A model generated the notes under the pieces. That model was not told the DNA's origin and made no database searches. It saw nothing but the letters and a program-made list of their open reading frames with translations. The translations under genes were made by a program, and so were the position numbers. Shown piece after piece: positions 9,948 to 22,581 of a stretch of DNA of 64,000 nt. Source of the stretch: Opeltia flavorubescens. Taxonomy: Eukaryota; Ascomycota; Lecanoromycetes; Teloschistales; Teloschistaceae. The stretch spans positions 1,178,001-1,242,000 of the forward strand of contig KE546973.1 of NCBI GenBank assembly GCA_000442125.1, written 5' to 3'. The stretch's first letter is position 1; each line of letters begins with the position of its first letter.

Positions 9948-11953
9948 TTAAGACGTCGGAAGCGTGACCTGCTGCACGCCATCGGTGACAGCATCCACAG
10001 GCTCCTGATCTGTAATCGGCTTCGCTCCCTCTACCGCTGTCGCTTCTATGCTTGTTTCCTCTGCCTTCCTGCCCTTCTTCTCCAACTTCCTAGCTTTATT
10101 GGCGGCTTTCTTAGCTGCTAATCGGGCAGCCTCTTCTTCTTGCTTTAGCCGTTCTGCTTGGGTTCCGCCAAACAAGGTGCGCCACTCCTCTTCCTTCCTG
10201 GGATCAATTTGTGAGAACAGATGCTTGGCTTTACCGATCTGATGGCCTGGTTTTATGTCATCGGCAGTCCAGTAGTTCGGAATGACAAGGAACGGCGCCT
10301 GCAATTGTTCCAAGATAGATTTAGACGTCGATGGCAGGTAAGGCGCAAAGATGCTGGCGCATAAGTAGATAATGTTGATAGCGATGCCAGTGACCGCTGC
10401 CGCTTTCTCTGGGTCATTGGCCGTAAGCTTGTTGTCAAAACCGTTGCTCTGGAGAAGATTGTTGCCCGCCTGTGCAACAAGCATAGCGGTCTTTATCCCA
10501 GCCTTGAGATTGACCGACTCCATGTCTGCGAGATACTGCTTCAGCAATACATTGATTTCTGCCTTGGCTTTATCAAACAAAAGTACAGTATTTGGAGATT
10601 TGTAGTTAGGTATGACTGAGCTATATACTTCCCTGTTAACTAGCTTGATGACACGGTTAACAAAGTTACCGAGTTTCGCGAGGAGTTCGCTGTTGTTGTT
10701 TTCAATGAAGGAGCTCCACTCAAATTGAGTGTCCCCAGTTTCCGGTCGGTTTTTGAGGAGATAATACCGCCAAACGTCCGCGGCAATTTTGGTATCTCTT
10801 GCATTATTGCCAAATACTCCGACACCACGAGATTTAGAGAATTTGCCACCTTCGTATTGGAGATATTCAGTGGTAGACAGATGGTGTAACATTGTCCATT
10901 TTTCTCGCGTGCCGATCTGTGAGGCAGGGAAGATGACACTATGGAACGGAACATTGTCCTTGCCCATGAATTGGTACAGCTGTACATTTTCGGGATCTCG
11001 CCACCATTGCTCCCAATCTTCGGTATAGTTTGCTGTGATGGAGACGTATCCAATGCAGGCGTCGAACCACACGTAAAAGACCTTATCTTTGTAAATTTCT
11101 TTGTCCTTTTCTCCAGAAAAGACATCTAGTGGAATTGGCACGCCCCATTTGAGGTCCCGACTGATGCCCCTATCCTTGAGTCCAAGTTTCAGCCATGACT
11201 CTGTAATTATTCTGCCGTTCCTCGACCAGTTGCCTTCTGTAGAAGCTTTTTGAGACCACTTTTCTATTTCGGCTTGGAGTTTGTCAAGCCGCAGATGGAT
11301 ATGACGAGTGTCTCGCGGCACTGGTGTCACTTCAGGATCTAATTTACACCTCGGTTTTATTAGGTCTAAGGGCTCGTAATCGACCGATCCACAGGAGTCG
11401 CACTGGTCGCCTCGAGCGTCGTTGTAGCCGCACTTTGGGCAAGTGCCCTCGATAAAGCGATCTGCCAAAAAAGACTCATGCTTTTCGCAGTATGGTTGGC
11501 GTGAAGCCTTTTCTACAAGGTAGTCATTCTCGTGTAACTTTCTGAAAATATGCTGCACAATGTCTTTTTGCTGAGGCGTAGACGTGCGGCCGAATATGTC
11601 GAAACCAATTTCGAACCATTCGTAGATGTCCGCATGTACTTTGGCATATTTGTCGCATAATTCTTGCGGCGTCATTCCTTCTTCCAGCGCTTTGGTTTCG
11701 GTAGCAGTACCATATTCGTCGGTACCACAGACATACAGGGTGGGATAGCCTCGCGCTTTACAGTACCTGGAACCGGTCAACTGATGTCCACGGAGCCTTG
11801 TAACTATCGAACTGACCGAGAAAAGACATCCGCGCTCAGTACACTCCCTACGATATTACCAAGATGGGGTACGTTGTTAACATAAGGTAGAGCACTGGTG
11901 ATGAGGATATTGCGTGCACCAGGCTTGGGTAGTATCTTGTCAACTGAACCCAT
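9948..11953 (-). CDS. mes1: methionyl-tRNA synthetase, cytosolic
   Basis: Charges tRNA-Met with methionine in the cytosol, a class I aminoacyl-tRNA synthetase. Two exons (11953-11817, 11766-9948) give 651 residues. The ATP-binding HIGH-type motif is HLGN at about residues 30-33 (in [12 protein letters not shown]). Zinc-binding cysteines are in CPKC and CDSC at about 155-172. The KMSKS-type loop is KFSKS at about 354-358. The anticodon-binding helical domain follows. The protein begins immediately at the catalytic fold, with no N-terminal GST-like domain of the kind found in yeast Mes1. It ends with a Lys/Ala/Glu-rich helix ([19 protein letters not shown]) and a short acidic tail. It is divergently arranged with the golgin gene, 250 bp between start codons. 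Confidence 0.96.
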
Positions 11954-12203
11954 TTTGCAAGGCTGCAGGAAAATTAAACAATTGTTGGTTGCGGCACCGA
12001 GAGCACTATTTATTCCGCTCCAGGTTGACGGGGTTGAGTCATCCTGATAGGCCAAGCTCCAGTGTAGGGCTGAGCCACCCCTGTGTAGAACGAGCTAATA
12101 GTCCGTCGTAGCGTTATCCCCGATCGATGCATGAATTGTATATTTGAACCTCGTCGGTTCTGATTCCTGCAGCTTCCAACGAGGTCGATCGATACCACTT
12201 AGT
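11954..12203. promoter_or_regulatory. shared 250-bp divergent promoter region (MetRS / Rud3)
   Basis: The only DNA between the two divergent start codons, so both promoters must lie in it or overlap it. No TATA box stands out. Confidence 0.55.
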
Positions 12204-14282
12204 ATGTCTTCTACTAAATCCTCAGACCTCCCTAACAACTCCGCAGGTGGTAAGCATACTCCAATTATGTTATTACCAATCTTTCAAGAATTTACTTCAC
12301 AACCGCAAGATCGGCGCTGACAGACCGGCAGGGCCGAAAAGCAAAAAGAGCAAAAAAAGAAAGGGCGGCGCGAAAGGGAAAAGCCACAGTGATACATTAA
12401 AACTCAATGGTACGAAAACGGCCGAAGACCATGAAAATGGTGACGGAGAACTGGAAGACCACGAACCAAATACCCCAAGTGAAGAAGCTGTGGCTGCAAT
12501 TGATGAATCAATTACTGCTCCATCACCAGAGAGCCCAAGTGATAGGAATAGTATGAATGGGACGCTATCAGAAGGCAATAGTATAGCGCAGCCTTCGGTG
12601 CATGGTGAAGAACCGAACACAATTGAGAATGACGAAGTCGGATCAGCCGAGCGTAAAGATCCTCCCCAGCCTATGCGTTCATCACATACTCCTCGCAACT
12701 CAATCTCAAAGACGTCCTCCGATAACACAGAGGCTAGGCTAGAAGCGCTGGCCCAAGAAAGAGAAACATTAAGAGAGCAAGTTGTTGAACTCCGGCGATC
12801 GTTGGAGAAGGTTCAAGAGAAACATGACGAGGATATGAACATAGTCCGCAGTCATTTAGTCGAGAGGACGGGAGAGAAAGAACAAGCGGAGACACAGTAT
12901 CGAAATCTACTCGGAAAAGTCAACACTATCAGATCGCAGTTGGGAGAACGACTGAAAGCGGATGCAGTGAGTCGCAACGGTGGAACGTGCGGTAGAAATG
13001 CTAATGCTAAGAAAGGAAGATCTGGCTCAAGCTAAAGGACGCATTGAAGAACTCGAGGAGCAGTGTGATGGTTTACGGACTGAGAATGAAGCTCGCACTG
13101 CCGAATTGGCTGCAACAATGCAAGAGGGAGAGCAACGTTCGAAAGAATTGTCAAGTTTACGCAATCGAACAACGCTCTCCCAACAGAACTGGACCAAGGA
13201 AAGAGATGACTTGGTTCAACGAGAAGCTATAGCGCGGGACGAATTTGAGGCAGCCAAACAAGCCATGCAAGATTGGGAAATACTCGCGATGGAGGAGCGT
13301 TCTATAAGAGAAAGCATGACAGAGCGAGTCTCAGACCTTGAAGAACAGTTATTGACCCAGAGAGATGCGTACGAGAAAGCTGCATCCGAGAGGGACAGCC
13401 AGTCGCTGACGGTGGATGGGCTGCAGAGAGCTCTTCAGGAAATCCAAGAAGGTGAGTTTGGGTGTGCTTACATTGTGATACATGGAGCTGAGTCCTCGCT
13501 TCAGCTCGGAGAAAGGAACTTCGAGATCTGGTAGAAAATTCACAAACACAGATTGCGAGCCTTCAGAAGCAACTGCAAGAGGCTCAGCAGCAAGCTTCGG
13601 AGGCACATCATACATTAGAGACTATTCAGCTAGAGCTTCGGAGGGCCCTTCCCTTCGAAAAGGAGGTCAAGGAGAAAAACCTGCTAATCGGCAAATTACG
13701 CCACGAGGCCGTGATCCTCAATGACCATCTTACGAAAGCATTACGATATCTGAAAAAGGGAAAGCCAGAAGAAAACATCGATAAGTACGTATGGAAAGCC
13801 TTCGACATGAATTACACCTAACGGTCAATTAGACAGATAGTGACAAACCATTTCCTGCACTTCCTAGCTCTGGAGCGCGCAGACCCGAAAAAGTTCCAAG
13901 TCCTTCAGATTATCGCTGCTCTACTCGGCTGGACAGAGGGTGATACATTCTCTACAGTAATGGTGATCCGGTTTGCTGATTGACTGCCGCAGAGCAACGC
14001 GAGCAAGCCGGCCTCGCAAGACCGGGAGCGTCGAATCCGAACCTACGAGTCCCCATTTCTCCGTGGCACCGTACTCCAAGCACACCGGCGCTATCTACAG
14101 ACTTTTTCCCAGACAATAGCAGTAATCGAAAAGAATCACTAGCTGAACTGTGGTCCGACTTCCTCGAACAGGAAGCTCAAGAAGGGACCAAGACCCCTCG
14201 ATCACCAAGTGACTCAACAAGATCACCCAGCACATCAAGCGCATCGAAACCTTCTGGATTAGGCATATCGCCTAAGTCTTGA
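12204..14282 (+). CDS. rud3: Golgi coiled-coil protein Rud3 (GRAB-domain golgin)
   Basis: A cis-Golgi tethering golgin recruited by an Arf-type GTPase. Six exons (12204-12249, 12332-12966, 13016-13451, 13505-13784, 13833-13939, 13993-14282) total 1794 nt, 597 residues, with all phases agreeing. A basic N terminus (KSKKSKKRKGG) and an acidic, disordered stretch precede a long coiled coil from about residue 170 to 430. The GRAB domain follows (HFLHFLALERADPKKF, then LQIIAALLGW), which in yeast Rud3 binds Arf1. A Ser/Pro-rich tail ends in LGISPKS. The first intron is the least certain. A donor at 12202 that would remove the ATG is also conceivable, but the chosen path joins NSAGG to PKSKKSKK cleanly. 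Confidence 0.92.
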
Positions 14283-15244
14283 CCACAAGTAGAATAGCCA
14301 GACATTGGTTCGCCGAATTTGGCAGAGGGGGCTTAATGGGCATATGAGCTACGTCGTTCATGACAGCATCTGTAGCATAATATCCACAGCGCATGAATAT
14401 GATGACTTGTTTGCCGCGTTCATTGCGAAGCTGTACGCTGAAAAGGTTCTGGACGGATTATAAAAGGACGAAATCTATGGAGTAAGTGCCAAATTTTACG
14501 CTGCTCACACTCTATAACAAATCATTAATCTACAGCTCATAGTCGTGAAATCCATCCTTGTTCCTTCACCAGCGGTGCAGGACTGGGATTGGTAGATTTC
14601 CAAGGAAAAGGAAATGGAGCAGGCTCGGATCCTTACAACATCGATTCAAGTTATATCTATTGGGGTTGTACCGCCATTTCAATCGTCAAGCTGGGCTGAC
14701 AGATGGGCATACTATAAAGTTCTCTTGCACGGCAGGTACGCTATGAGTGGCAGCATGGCTACCACGACTTGATAGCAGATGACGACTAGTAGGTGCCTCG
14801 TCAACCATTGACCTTTGCTCCTCATTCAAGCCATACGTTTTCGCAGAGAACATCACACAGTATTAACGTTGGTCTGCACGCCATCAGTCTTCGTGACAGC
14901 CATGGTCAGATAGGATGTGAGACCTGTAGGCCCAACAGCCCAAATATCTCAAAGAGTATTAGTCACCGAAAACGATGTGCGTACGTATAATGGAGATTGG
15001 TCCCTCGTACTGTCATTTTTGAAAGAAAATCATTGGAGACTGGAAAGGCTCTGCGATATTCTTTAACATCCGTGTGTTTTTCCTAGGACAGAAGTCCCGA
15101 CGTCTTGAATCTACCAACCCTCGCAGAAGTAAATACATGCCATTGAATCTAAAACCCACCTTTAAACCGTCCAAAAATTTCCTGCGGACATCTCCACACT
15201 CCAGCCTTCCCCCATCCATACTCCATACTATCCGCCATTACACA
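14283..15244. other. intergenic region, no gene seen
   Basis: Holds the 3' end of rud3 and the guanylate kinase promoter. Short plus-strand frames carry no recognisable domain. A CT-rich stretch just before 15244 fits a fungal transcription start region. Confidence 0.55.
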
Positions 15245-16123
15245 ATGGCTCCTACAGGTAGAACCTTCTCCCCTTAATTTAGAGATATCCGTTTAACATC
15301 TTCCTCCCAGCAACTCAACTGCACCGCCCAATAGTAATCTCCGGTCCCTCCGGCTCCGGGAAATCCACAATCCTAAAACGTCTCTTCGCGGCCCACCCCG
15401 ATACCTTCGGGTTCTCGATATCTCGTAATTTTAACTCCCCATCTTTTCCCCTTCACTCCTCCCCGATAATTCCGATTATCAAAACCAAACCAAAAAATAG
15501 ATAAATCGCAAGATACCAAAAGCTGACTTGGAAACCCCCATCTCAAACCAGACACTACACGTTCCCCCCGCCCCACGGAGCAAGACGGACGGGAATACCA
15601 TTTCACCACCAAAGAAGCGTTTCTGAAACTTGTCGACGAAGGCGGATTCATTGAGCATGCGCAATTCGGAGGGAACTACTACGGCACGAGCGTGAAAGCG
15701 GTGAAAGATGTAGCGGAGAGGGGGAGAATATGTGTTTTGGATATTGAAATGGAGGTGAGCGATATCTTCTCCTACGCCCAAAGGCGCCCCCCGGCGGTCG
15801 TCCCCTCTAAGACCTACTAACACGACCCTCTTACCTCGCAGGGCGTGAAACAAGTCAAACGCACCTCCCTCTCCGCCCGCTTCCTCTTCCTCTCTCCTCC
15901 CTCCCTCCCAATCCTGGAAGAACGTCTCCGCGGCCGGGGCACGGAAGATGAAGATAGCCTACGGAAGCGTCTGCAGCAGGCGGAGAAAGAAATGGCATTT
16001 TCAAAGGAAGAGGGCGTGCATGATCGGGTCGTTGTGAACGATGAGTTGGAGAAGGCGTATGCGGAGGTGGAGGAGTGGGTTGTTGATGGGGGACAGTTCG
16101 GGGGTGTTGCGACCGTGGAGTGA
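15245..16123 (+). CDS. guk1: guanylate kinase
   Basis: Phosphorylates GMP to GDP with ATP, an essential step of guanine nucleotide supply. Four exons (15245-15257, 15311-15424, 15552-15754, 15842-16123) give 203 residues, the usual length of yeast and mammalian enzymes. The P-loop is GPSGSGKST at residues 16-24. GMP-binding residues lie in TTRSPRP and in REYHF, and the motif [17 protein letters not shown] follows. The lid and adenine-binding regions are LLFL-like and [17 protein letters not shown]. The first coding exon is only 13 nt. The gene converges on the septin gene. Confidence 0.96.
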
Positions 16124-16485
16124 TTGGCAAGGGGAAGAGGAAGGGAGGTCTTGCGTGGAAATGAGAAAAGTTTGATGATGGCATAAGATACCCTGTCTGG
16201 TCAATTTGACGTTGACATTGTGTGGCATCATAGCAATGGCATAGATAAAGCATTGAGATATATTCAGATATGAAAGGAACCGGCTAGATTCAATTCGCCT
16301 AGAGGAAAAAATTAAGGAAGATACGGTCACAGCGCTAAGAAAGTACATTATCTGTCTTTTGGGAGTTGCTAAAATCAATCACCGCTGCCAGTGGAATACA
16401 TTCGAAAACCTAATGGCCGAGCTTTTCGATTTGTGAAAAACAGAAACAATCTCCCCGACTTCGAGCATCCACCCAATACACTCTT
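16124..16485. other. convergent 3' ends of guanylate kinase and septin genes
   Basis: Intergenic spacer between two convergent genes. Only 3' untranslated sequence is expected, and none of the short frames looks coding. Confidence 0.55.
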
Positions 16486-17742
16486 CTAATACCCATTCAT
16501 CGTCATACGCTGCGACTGCCTGCTCAACTCCCTATCCGCGCTCGGGCTGATTGGCCTACTCCCTGTATGGCCCGTTGCGCTATTCTCCTTCAGCGCCATC
16601 AGTTGCTTCGCCCTGAATGTCTCATAATGGATCTGGCTCGTCGTCTCAATCAGATCCTGCAAATGCGTGCGAGTCAAGAAATCCCTCAACGAGACAAATT
16701 CGCAATGGTTCTCATCCTCGACGTTAATTACGCCCCAACGGTTCTGTCGACCGCGGACCTGACGGCCGTTGACGACAATGGAGTTCTCGCTGCCGACGAC
16801 GGCGAAGGGAATGAGGTTTTTAATGTGCGAATTCAGGGCGCGTTCTTCGTCGTCTTGCTCTTCGTTGTCGTAAGGGTACATGCGCAGGTTGTGGAAGGCG
16901 AATTCTTCCTTTATGCGCTCTTTGAAGGCAAGGCGTTCTTCGAGGGTGAGGGAGTCGGATTTGGCGATCACGGGGACGACGTTGACGACGTCAGAGAGTT
17001 TTTTCAAGACGACGATGTCAATGGGTTTGAGGCTGCATTTTGTGGGTTAGCTGAATTGGATGTAAGTCTTTCAATTGCCGGTTGTGACATACGCGTGACC
17101 GGATGGTTGGATGAAGAAGAGACAGCAGTGTACTCGTGTGTCTTGAATGTATCGCTCGCGTTGGGCGGTAAGTTCTTTCCGTAGGTATGCTGAATGTTGG
17201 TCCTTGATGTACTTGACGATTGGATCCCAGCTACACCTGTGTTAACAAGGGTTTCCTTGAAGTATCCTGGTATGATGAGGTTCTTGTACCATCTGTCATT
17301 ATTGACCTGATCACCATAGCCTGGAGTGTCCACAATGTTGAGCCTTAAGCGTACCCCATTTTCTTCAATGACTATTCCCAGCGTGAGCCAATGGCGAAAT
17401 CCATGGAGCCAAGCGACGTACCGTGTGACACAGCTTGAATTTCTGTAGTCGAGCGCACAGGCTCCGAAGGGGTCAATCGACCTTTGGAATCGATCAAGTG
17501 GGAAGCAAATATTGTGTTGATGAGAGTGGATTTTCCCAGCCCAGTCTGGCCTATTAATCCCGTCAGCTCGTCGTTCGAGGTCGCAAATGATTTGCTCAAA
17601 CCCTACCAACGCAGATGACGTTGAATTGAAAGCCGCGCTTCAACAGCTTCCGCTCTATCTGGGTTGTGATGCTGTCGAAGCCAACATGGCTCTTTGGCAT
17701 TACGGGATTGTTATGAGACGACATGGTGTTGGCTGTTGCCAT
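16486..17742 (-). CDS. cdc10: septin, Cdc10 group (AspD-like)
   Basis: A filament-forming GTPase acting at septa and hyphal tips. Five exons (17742-17607, 17550-17422, 17371-17290, 17230-17093, 17032-16486) give 343 residues. The polybasic membrane-binding region IERKLLKRGFQFN is near residue 30. The G1 P-loop is GQTGLGKST at 46-54, G3 is DTPGYGD near 106, and G4 is AKSD at 185-188. The septin-unique element follows, ending at TTSQIHYETFRAKQL. The protein lacks a long C-terminal coiled coil and ends about 30 residues after the unique element. Together with the N-terminal QIERKLLKRGF this places it in the Cdc10 group. Confidence 0.95.
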
Positions 17743-18457
17743 GCCAAACTCTTAACTAGATGCTGATTCGCAAAAAAGTCGCAACGTTGGCTTGTGGAAG
17801 GCGAGTGGGCTCGGTGTTGGTATTGTTGTTGCACACTCGTTGCGATCAATTAACCTCTTGCCCGAGTCTGGAAAAAGGGGCTTGATAGCAGAAACAGACG
17901 CGCGCAAGAAACGGCGATTCCCGCTTTGGCATTCAACGCTCAGACTCTCGCCTGATCTCTGGACGATGGATTACGATCAAACCTCTAATTACATAAGACA
18001 GAAATTGAAAGGAAAATGGTGGTCATAAAGACGCAAAAAATAATAGCTGATGTAATTATAATATGTGTTGAATCAAAATTCTCGATGGATATTTGGACAC
18101 GGTAAGTATATCTTTATATTCCTTTCCAGTATCAAGAATCTAGTCATGAGTCTGTCGTAACGAGTACAATCTATGCTCAAATCTTGTGAAAGATCTTGCT
18201 ATTACATGCCTAGCATCTTTCCAGCAGGATCCATCGCAAACCTAGCACGCTGAACGTCTTTCTCGTCGCAAATGAGTCGCGAGATAATCCCCACTTTGCC
18301 GCGCCTGAAAGATCCAGAAATGCAGAACAACAAATGGTATCAGCTTGATGAAAAGCAAAAATAGAACACATCCAAGCCCAAAATCTCGAGTAGCCAGAAG
18401 TCCGTTTGAACGAGACAATTGCAATATTGAACACGCGCGCTCAACCGACTGATCAAA
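17743..18457. other. intergenic region upstream of septin and downstream of Crz1
   Basis: Septin promoter plus Crz1 3' end. An AT-rich segment lies at about 18030-18120. No gene is supported. Confidence 0.55.
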
Positions 18458-20767
18458 TCACCTTCTTTCGTAGTCGCTGGCCCAGTCATGTCCCGCATCT
18501 CCTACCCATCCCTGTTCTGTTGCATACCCTGTTCCAGGGCCACTTACATACCCTCCTTCTACACCATCGTCTTCATAAAATCCGCTCTCGGCTCCGCTGC
18601 TTGCGTCGAAGCTGCTCCGGCCACTTATTTCTCCCTCATCTCCTGGCCCAGGTCCGGCAAGCTGATCGAACTGCAATCCTTGCAGTGCTGGATATTGCGC
18701 TAATAGTGCCGCAGGCAGGACGAATCCACCGTTCATCATCGGCTGAGGCATAGGTTGGAGGACTCCGTTCTGATGATTGTTGGCTGCCATCTGTTCATCA
18801 TATACACGCTGTCGTTCTAATGCTTCTTCGTCCAAAAGGGGTTTGATGCATATCCGACCCGCTTCGCTCCTAAAGTGTCTACCCAGGGCATCGGCCCGAG
18901 CAAATCTTCGGCCGCAACCCCATGTACCACCCATACCCAGTTCGCCTTTGCAAACAAACTTCTTCTCTCCGGAATGCAGTCCTTCATGACGTTTGCGGTC
19001 GTGTTGGCGAGCGAACGCCTTTCCGCAAACTGTGCAGACAAACGGCCGTTCATCGGTGTGAGTCCGAAGATGAGAGCGGAGATTGTAGGCGCGGGTGAAG
19101 CGCTTGGGACAGAGCGTGCATTGAAAGGTGGCCGGATGTTTTTGAACTCGATTGTCTTTACCTCCCGTTGCCGAAGGGCGTGTGGGATCAGCGAGCTCGA
19201 GAATGTAGTCACGGTTGGGAATGGATGATGTAGATGAGCGGCGGGATTGCTTGCTTGCAGGAGACGGATCGCGGGAGAATGAGGGTTGTGAATGGGTATC
19301 AAATGGGGAGAGAGAGCGCTGACGCGAGTCGTGTTCAGGGGGAGACATATTGAAAGGCGGGTTTGGGCTCATTGGCCGTGAGATCGATGTATCGGATTTG
19401 GCTCTACCTCTTCGCCCTGCCAAATATTTAGCATTGATCAGCGCATCAAAAGCTTTTGATTTACCTCTCGCAGGAGGACTTAGCGCATCGAGATCGTTAT
19501 CGGGTCGAAGAGGCTCAAAATTAGATGGCACTGATGGAGGTGCTAAGTCAACGCTGATTTCGGGGGGTGTCATTTGCGCTGCTTGACCCATATCCCCTGC
19601 ACTCAGTTGGCGCTGGAATTGAGGAAAGGCGGATTCATTTGAGTTGGGGTACATGTCCGGGCCCTGCCTTCCATTGAAATTATTCTGCAAATCTTGGGAG
19701 AGGTGGAAGTGATCTTGAGGAAACCCAAATCCGGGATGAGGGGTCATTCGAGGAGACACGTAAGGACTATGACCTGGGCTGAATCTCGGATCTTGATGCT
19801 GTTGCTTCGGGTCGGAGATACTGAACTGCCCAATGCCCAACGCATCATGGTACATCTGATTATCTTGCTGTGGGTTCAACATTGGCGACGGCTGATCGAA
19901 AGTCTCGAAGCTGTCATGCTGAGGTAGCAAAGGAGACGGTGCGACGGAGGAGGAAAAATCCGAATGCTCTGATGGCGCACGACGGTGCGTCTGGAACTGC
20001 TCACCAGTGAAACCAGTCCAATCTCCGTGTGACTGGTTCTGGTTGAGTGCTGCAGATGGACCTAGGGATGAGGAGGCGTGACGAGAATGATTAGGTGAAG
20101 TGAATTGCCCTTGATTCGGTTGTGGGGACCCATGGTTGGAGGGTGAATTCTGATCTGGTGGCAGCAGGTTGGGAGGAGTGGGAATCATACTTTGTGGAGA
20201 TGACATGTTACTCATGATCTCGGCGGGGTTTATGGATTGGTGCTGTGCTTGCATGTCCAGTTGTGGATCGAGGAGGAAAGTATTATCTAGGTTCTGGCCT
20301 GGGTTGCTATTGAAGCTATGGTGCTGCTCAAATCCCCCAAAAGTATTGCCCGAGCTCGAGTCCAATATTTCGGGGTTGAAATGTCGATTCGACTGCGACA
20401 AGCCCAGATGCGAAGGGGAGGAGCCTCGGTGAAGGTTGGAAGTAGGATTTATTTGTTGATAAGTAGTTTTCTGATCTAGATCGCCAAAATCATTGCTTGG
20501 TAGAATGTGTTGCTGTTGATACGGCGGGGCCTGCAAAGAATTGTCGAGGAAGGATGCGGGAAGGCTGTACGGTAATTCTGGACCCACTGGACTGTTGTCG
20601 CTGGGACTGAAGGACAATGAGGTGAAGTTAGAGTTGGAAACGGAGGCGTCGATGCTAAGATTCTGACTGTAGTCGTTGAATTGATGAGGCGAAGGTGAAT
20701 GCCTTAAATCATGGGTTGATGGACGGCCGGCGGACGAAGAGCGCCCACGATGCTGCTGGCCTTCCAT
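18458..20767 (-). CDS. crz1: C2H2 zinc-finger transcription factor Crz1 (calcineurin-responsive)
   Basis: The calcineurin-activated transcription factor that drives the calcium and ion stress response. The gene is intronless and encodes 769 residues. The first 530 are Gln/Ser/Pro-rich and disordered. Two classical C2H2 fingers lie at 548-575 and 576-603 ([19 protein letters not shown] and [19 protein letters not shown]). A third, atypical finger spans 604-641 with a long CX11C spacing ([19 protein letters not shown]), as in fungal Crz1. A candidate calcineurin-docking motif of PxIxIT type, PEISVD, sits in the middle of the disordered region. The C terminus is Gly/Asp-rich. Related C2H2 factors are possible, but the finger arrangement is diagnostic. 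Confidence 0.93.
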   Translation of the reverse strand: MEGQQHRGRSSSAGRPSTHDLRHSPSPHQFNDYSQNLSIDASVSNSNFTSLSFSPSDNSPVGPELPYSLPASFLDNSLQAPPYQQQHILPSNDFGDLDQKTTYQQINPTSNLHRGSSPSHLGLSQSNRHFNPEILDSSSGNTFGGFEQHHSFNSNPGQNLDNTFLLDPQLDMQAQHQSINPAEIMSNMSSPQSMIPTPPNLLPPDQNSPSNHGSPQPNQGQFTSPNHSRHASSSLGPSAALNQNQSHGDWTGFTGEQFQTHRRAPSEHSDFSSSVAPSPLLPQHDSFETFDQPSPMLNPQQDNQMYHDALGIGQFSISDPKQQHQDPRFSPGHSPYVSPRMTPHPGFGFPQDHFHLSQDLQNNFNGRQGPDMYPNSNESAFPQFQRQLSAGDMGQAAQMTPPEISVDLAPPSVPSNFEPLRPDNDLDALSPPARGKSKAFDALINAKYLAGRRGRAKSDTSISRPMSPNPPFNMSPPEHDSRQRSLSPFDTHSQPSFSRDPSPASKQSRRSSTSSIPNRDYILELADPTRPSATGGKDNRVQKHPATFQCTLCPKRFTRAYNLRSHLRTHTDERPFVCTVCGKAFARQHDRKRHEGLHSGEKKFVCKGELGMGGTWGCGRRFARADALGRHFRSEAGRICIKPLLDEEALERQRVYDEQMAANNHQNGVLQPMPQPMMNGGFVLPAALLAQYPALQGLQFDQLAGPGPGDEGEISGRSSFDASSGAESGFYEDDGVEGGYVSGPGTGYATEQGWVGDAGHDWASDYERR

Positions 20768-22581
20768 CGTAACGGACCTTGACCTTTTTTTGCCTTTGAT
20801 GCTTTTCTTGGGGTAGCTGTGTCAAGAGCTTGGGCCAACAGGCAGGGTATTACTAGGCTATGAGTGAAAGGTTTGGGATAGCACGAGGCTATCTAGAAGT
20901 CTCCTCACTTGTCCCTCTTGGGCCACGGATTGGCCTTACCGGGGCAGTGTCGCGAATGACGTTGAAGTATTCTGGAAAGAGACCAAGAAGCTCAGCAATG
21001 CCCCCCAGTCGGGATCTCGGTCGACAATACTGGGTGACGGGAGGCCGCTTGCGATAGTCCCCGAGCGGAAGCCGCCCTAATTGTAGCAAGGAAATCAAGA
21101 TAACACTGCCGCCGCAGTCACTACTGTAAATTTCGATGTAGTTCTGTAATTGATATCTGGTCCTCTACCTGGCTCTTTGGGCGTTGGGATGAGTCCCACT
21201 TCTTGATGTAGATATCAGGACCTCGGTCACTTTGAATGCCTTTCAGCCAGGCCTTCGACTAAAGATCTCCCTGAAGCCGGTGCGACTATGGTGGTGAAGC
21301 TAAGCCTCGAGCTATGTATGCGACTTTATTGATCCTCGAAGCATGCGAAAGAAATGATCAGATAGGTCGAGGAGGGAAAGTGGCTTCGTAGGGATGAAGT
21401 CGCAATTGGCGCTTGGTGAGAGCGGAGGTCTAGGTACGGTTCGCTAAGCGGCAACGGAGGTGGGTCAGCGATTTTGCAAGATGTTTCAGAAAGTCGAAAG
21501 ACGAGAACGAAGGATCAGGAGGGAGGCTGTGGAGAAGTGGAGCGGAAGACGAATGAAGTACCTTTGCTCGCAATCCACAACGATGTCTCATGTGGGTGAC
21601 GTAGAAGATGGTTCATTCAGCAAGCGGAGACCGTACATGGAAGGTTTACGGGGTTGCAATCTTTCTTATGTAGAAGTCGTCGTTCTAAGAGAGTGGGACA
21701 AATCTGACGGGAGCTTGTGCAATGTCGATGACAAGAATAAGATAGTCTTGCTGATCTAATGAAGGAAGTGAAGATGGCCCCCAAAGATAGAATCTCGCGA
21801 AGAACTGCAGCTGGCAGAGAGATAGGCTAACTAAGAATGTGACCGAGGAGCATGCTGTCAAGGTTTAACTCCTTCGCTTTTAGCCTTGGAATAGCCTACA
21901 AGTAGCTTGGGAGTAGGGCTTCTTAGGACTTCTTAGGCCAGCTTCCGGGCGTCTAATAATGATAATGAATTGTAAATGTGCCACCGAGTGCAGCACGCGA
22001 AGGATCGCAACAATTTCCACTATCCGCTCTGTACATCGAGTATCGCACCGGGTCAACTACAAATGAGGGAAAGTGTAAGGACGCTTCGCTCCCGGATGAT
22101 GCCATGTAGCACGACGGTGAAGCTTTCCGTGGATGGTCGAATCAATGCTAAGACTCAGCCTCATTTCTCTGCTCCGGCTGTTTCGTTTCATCTGGATATC
22201 TTCTAGCCTATTTCTGGAAGCACTGCCTCAGTGCACCTCCTCGCAGCAAGGCAGACTCCACTGCTGGCTACCCTGTCCGCTATACCAGACATCAACTGTG
22301 CAAATGGTCAATAGAACGATCCGAGATTTACAGCAGAAATCACGCAAAATTTCAGGCCGAATATCGATGGGTATCCTAAGAGGAAAACTATCCATCGGCA
22401 CACCAAAGCCTACGGTGAGCATGTAGTATAGAGGTCAATTCTCAAAACCAAATCCGTTATCCTCCTGAACGCTCTCGCTATTCAAATTTCATCGAGTGAC
22501 CGGCCTCCAAATATCCACAATATCCCCCTAGAGCAATCTACATTTCGAAATGAACGTCCACATGTCATCCTTTCCAGCCTG
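20768..22581. other. long upstream region of crz1
   Basis: 1.8 kb without a supported gene, between crz1 and the 3' end of the Kelch gene, both on the minus strand. It should hold the crz1 promoter and 5' leader. Short plus-strand frames such as 21460-21759 look non-coding. GAGGCTG occurs at 21533-21539 and as its complement at 22156-22162. A direct repeat of CTTCTTAGG occurs near 21918-21936. Confidence 0.5.

Noticed and set aside
9533-9994. 153-residue minus-strand frame overlapping the MetRS C terminus
   Set aside because: It overlaps MetRS in another frame and has no recognisable content; most likely 3' untranslated sequence.
12961-13020. Apparent frameshift in the Rud3 coiled coil
   Set aside because: A 49-nt intron at 12967-13015 (GTGAGT donor, GCTAATG branch-like site, AAAG acceptor) restores ERLKADAEDLAQAKGRIEELEEQ, so no mutation is needed.
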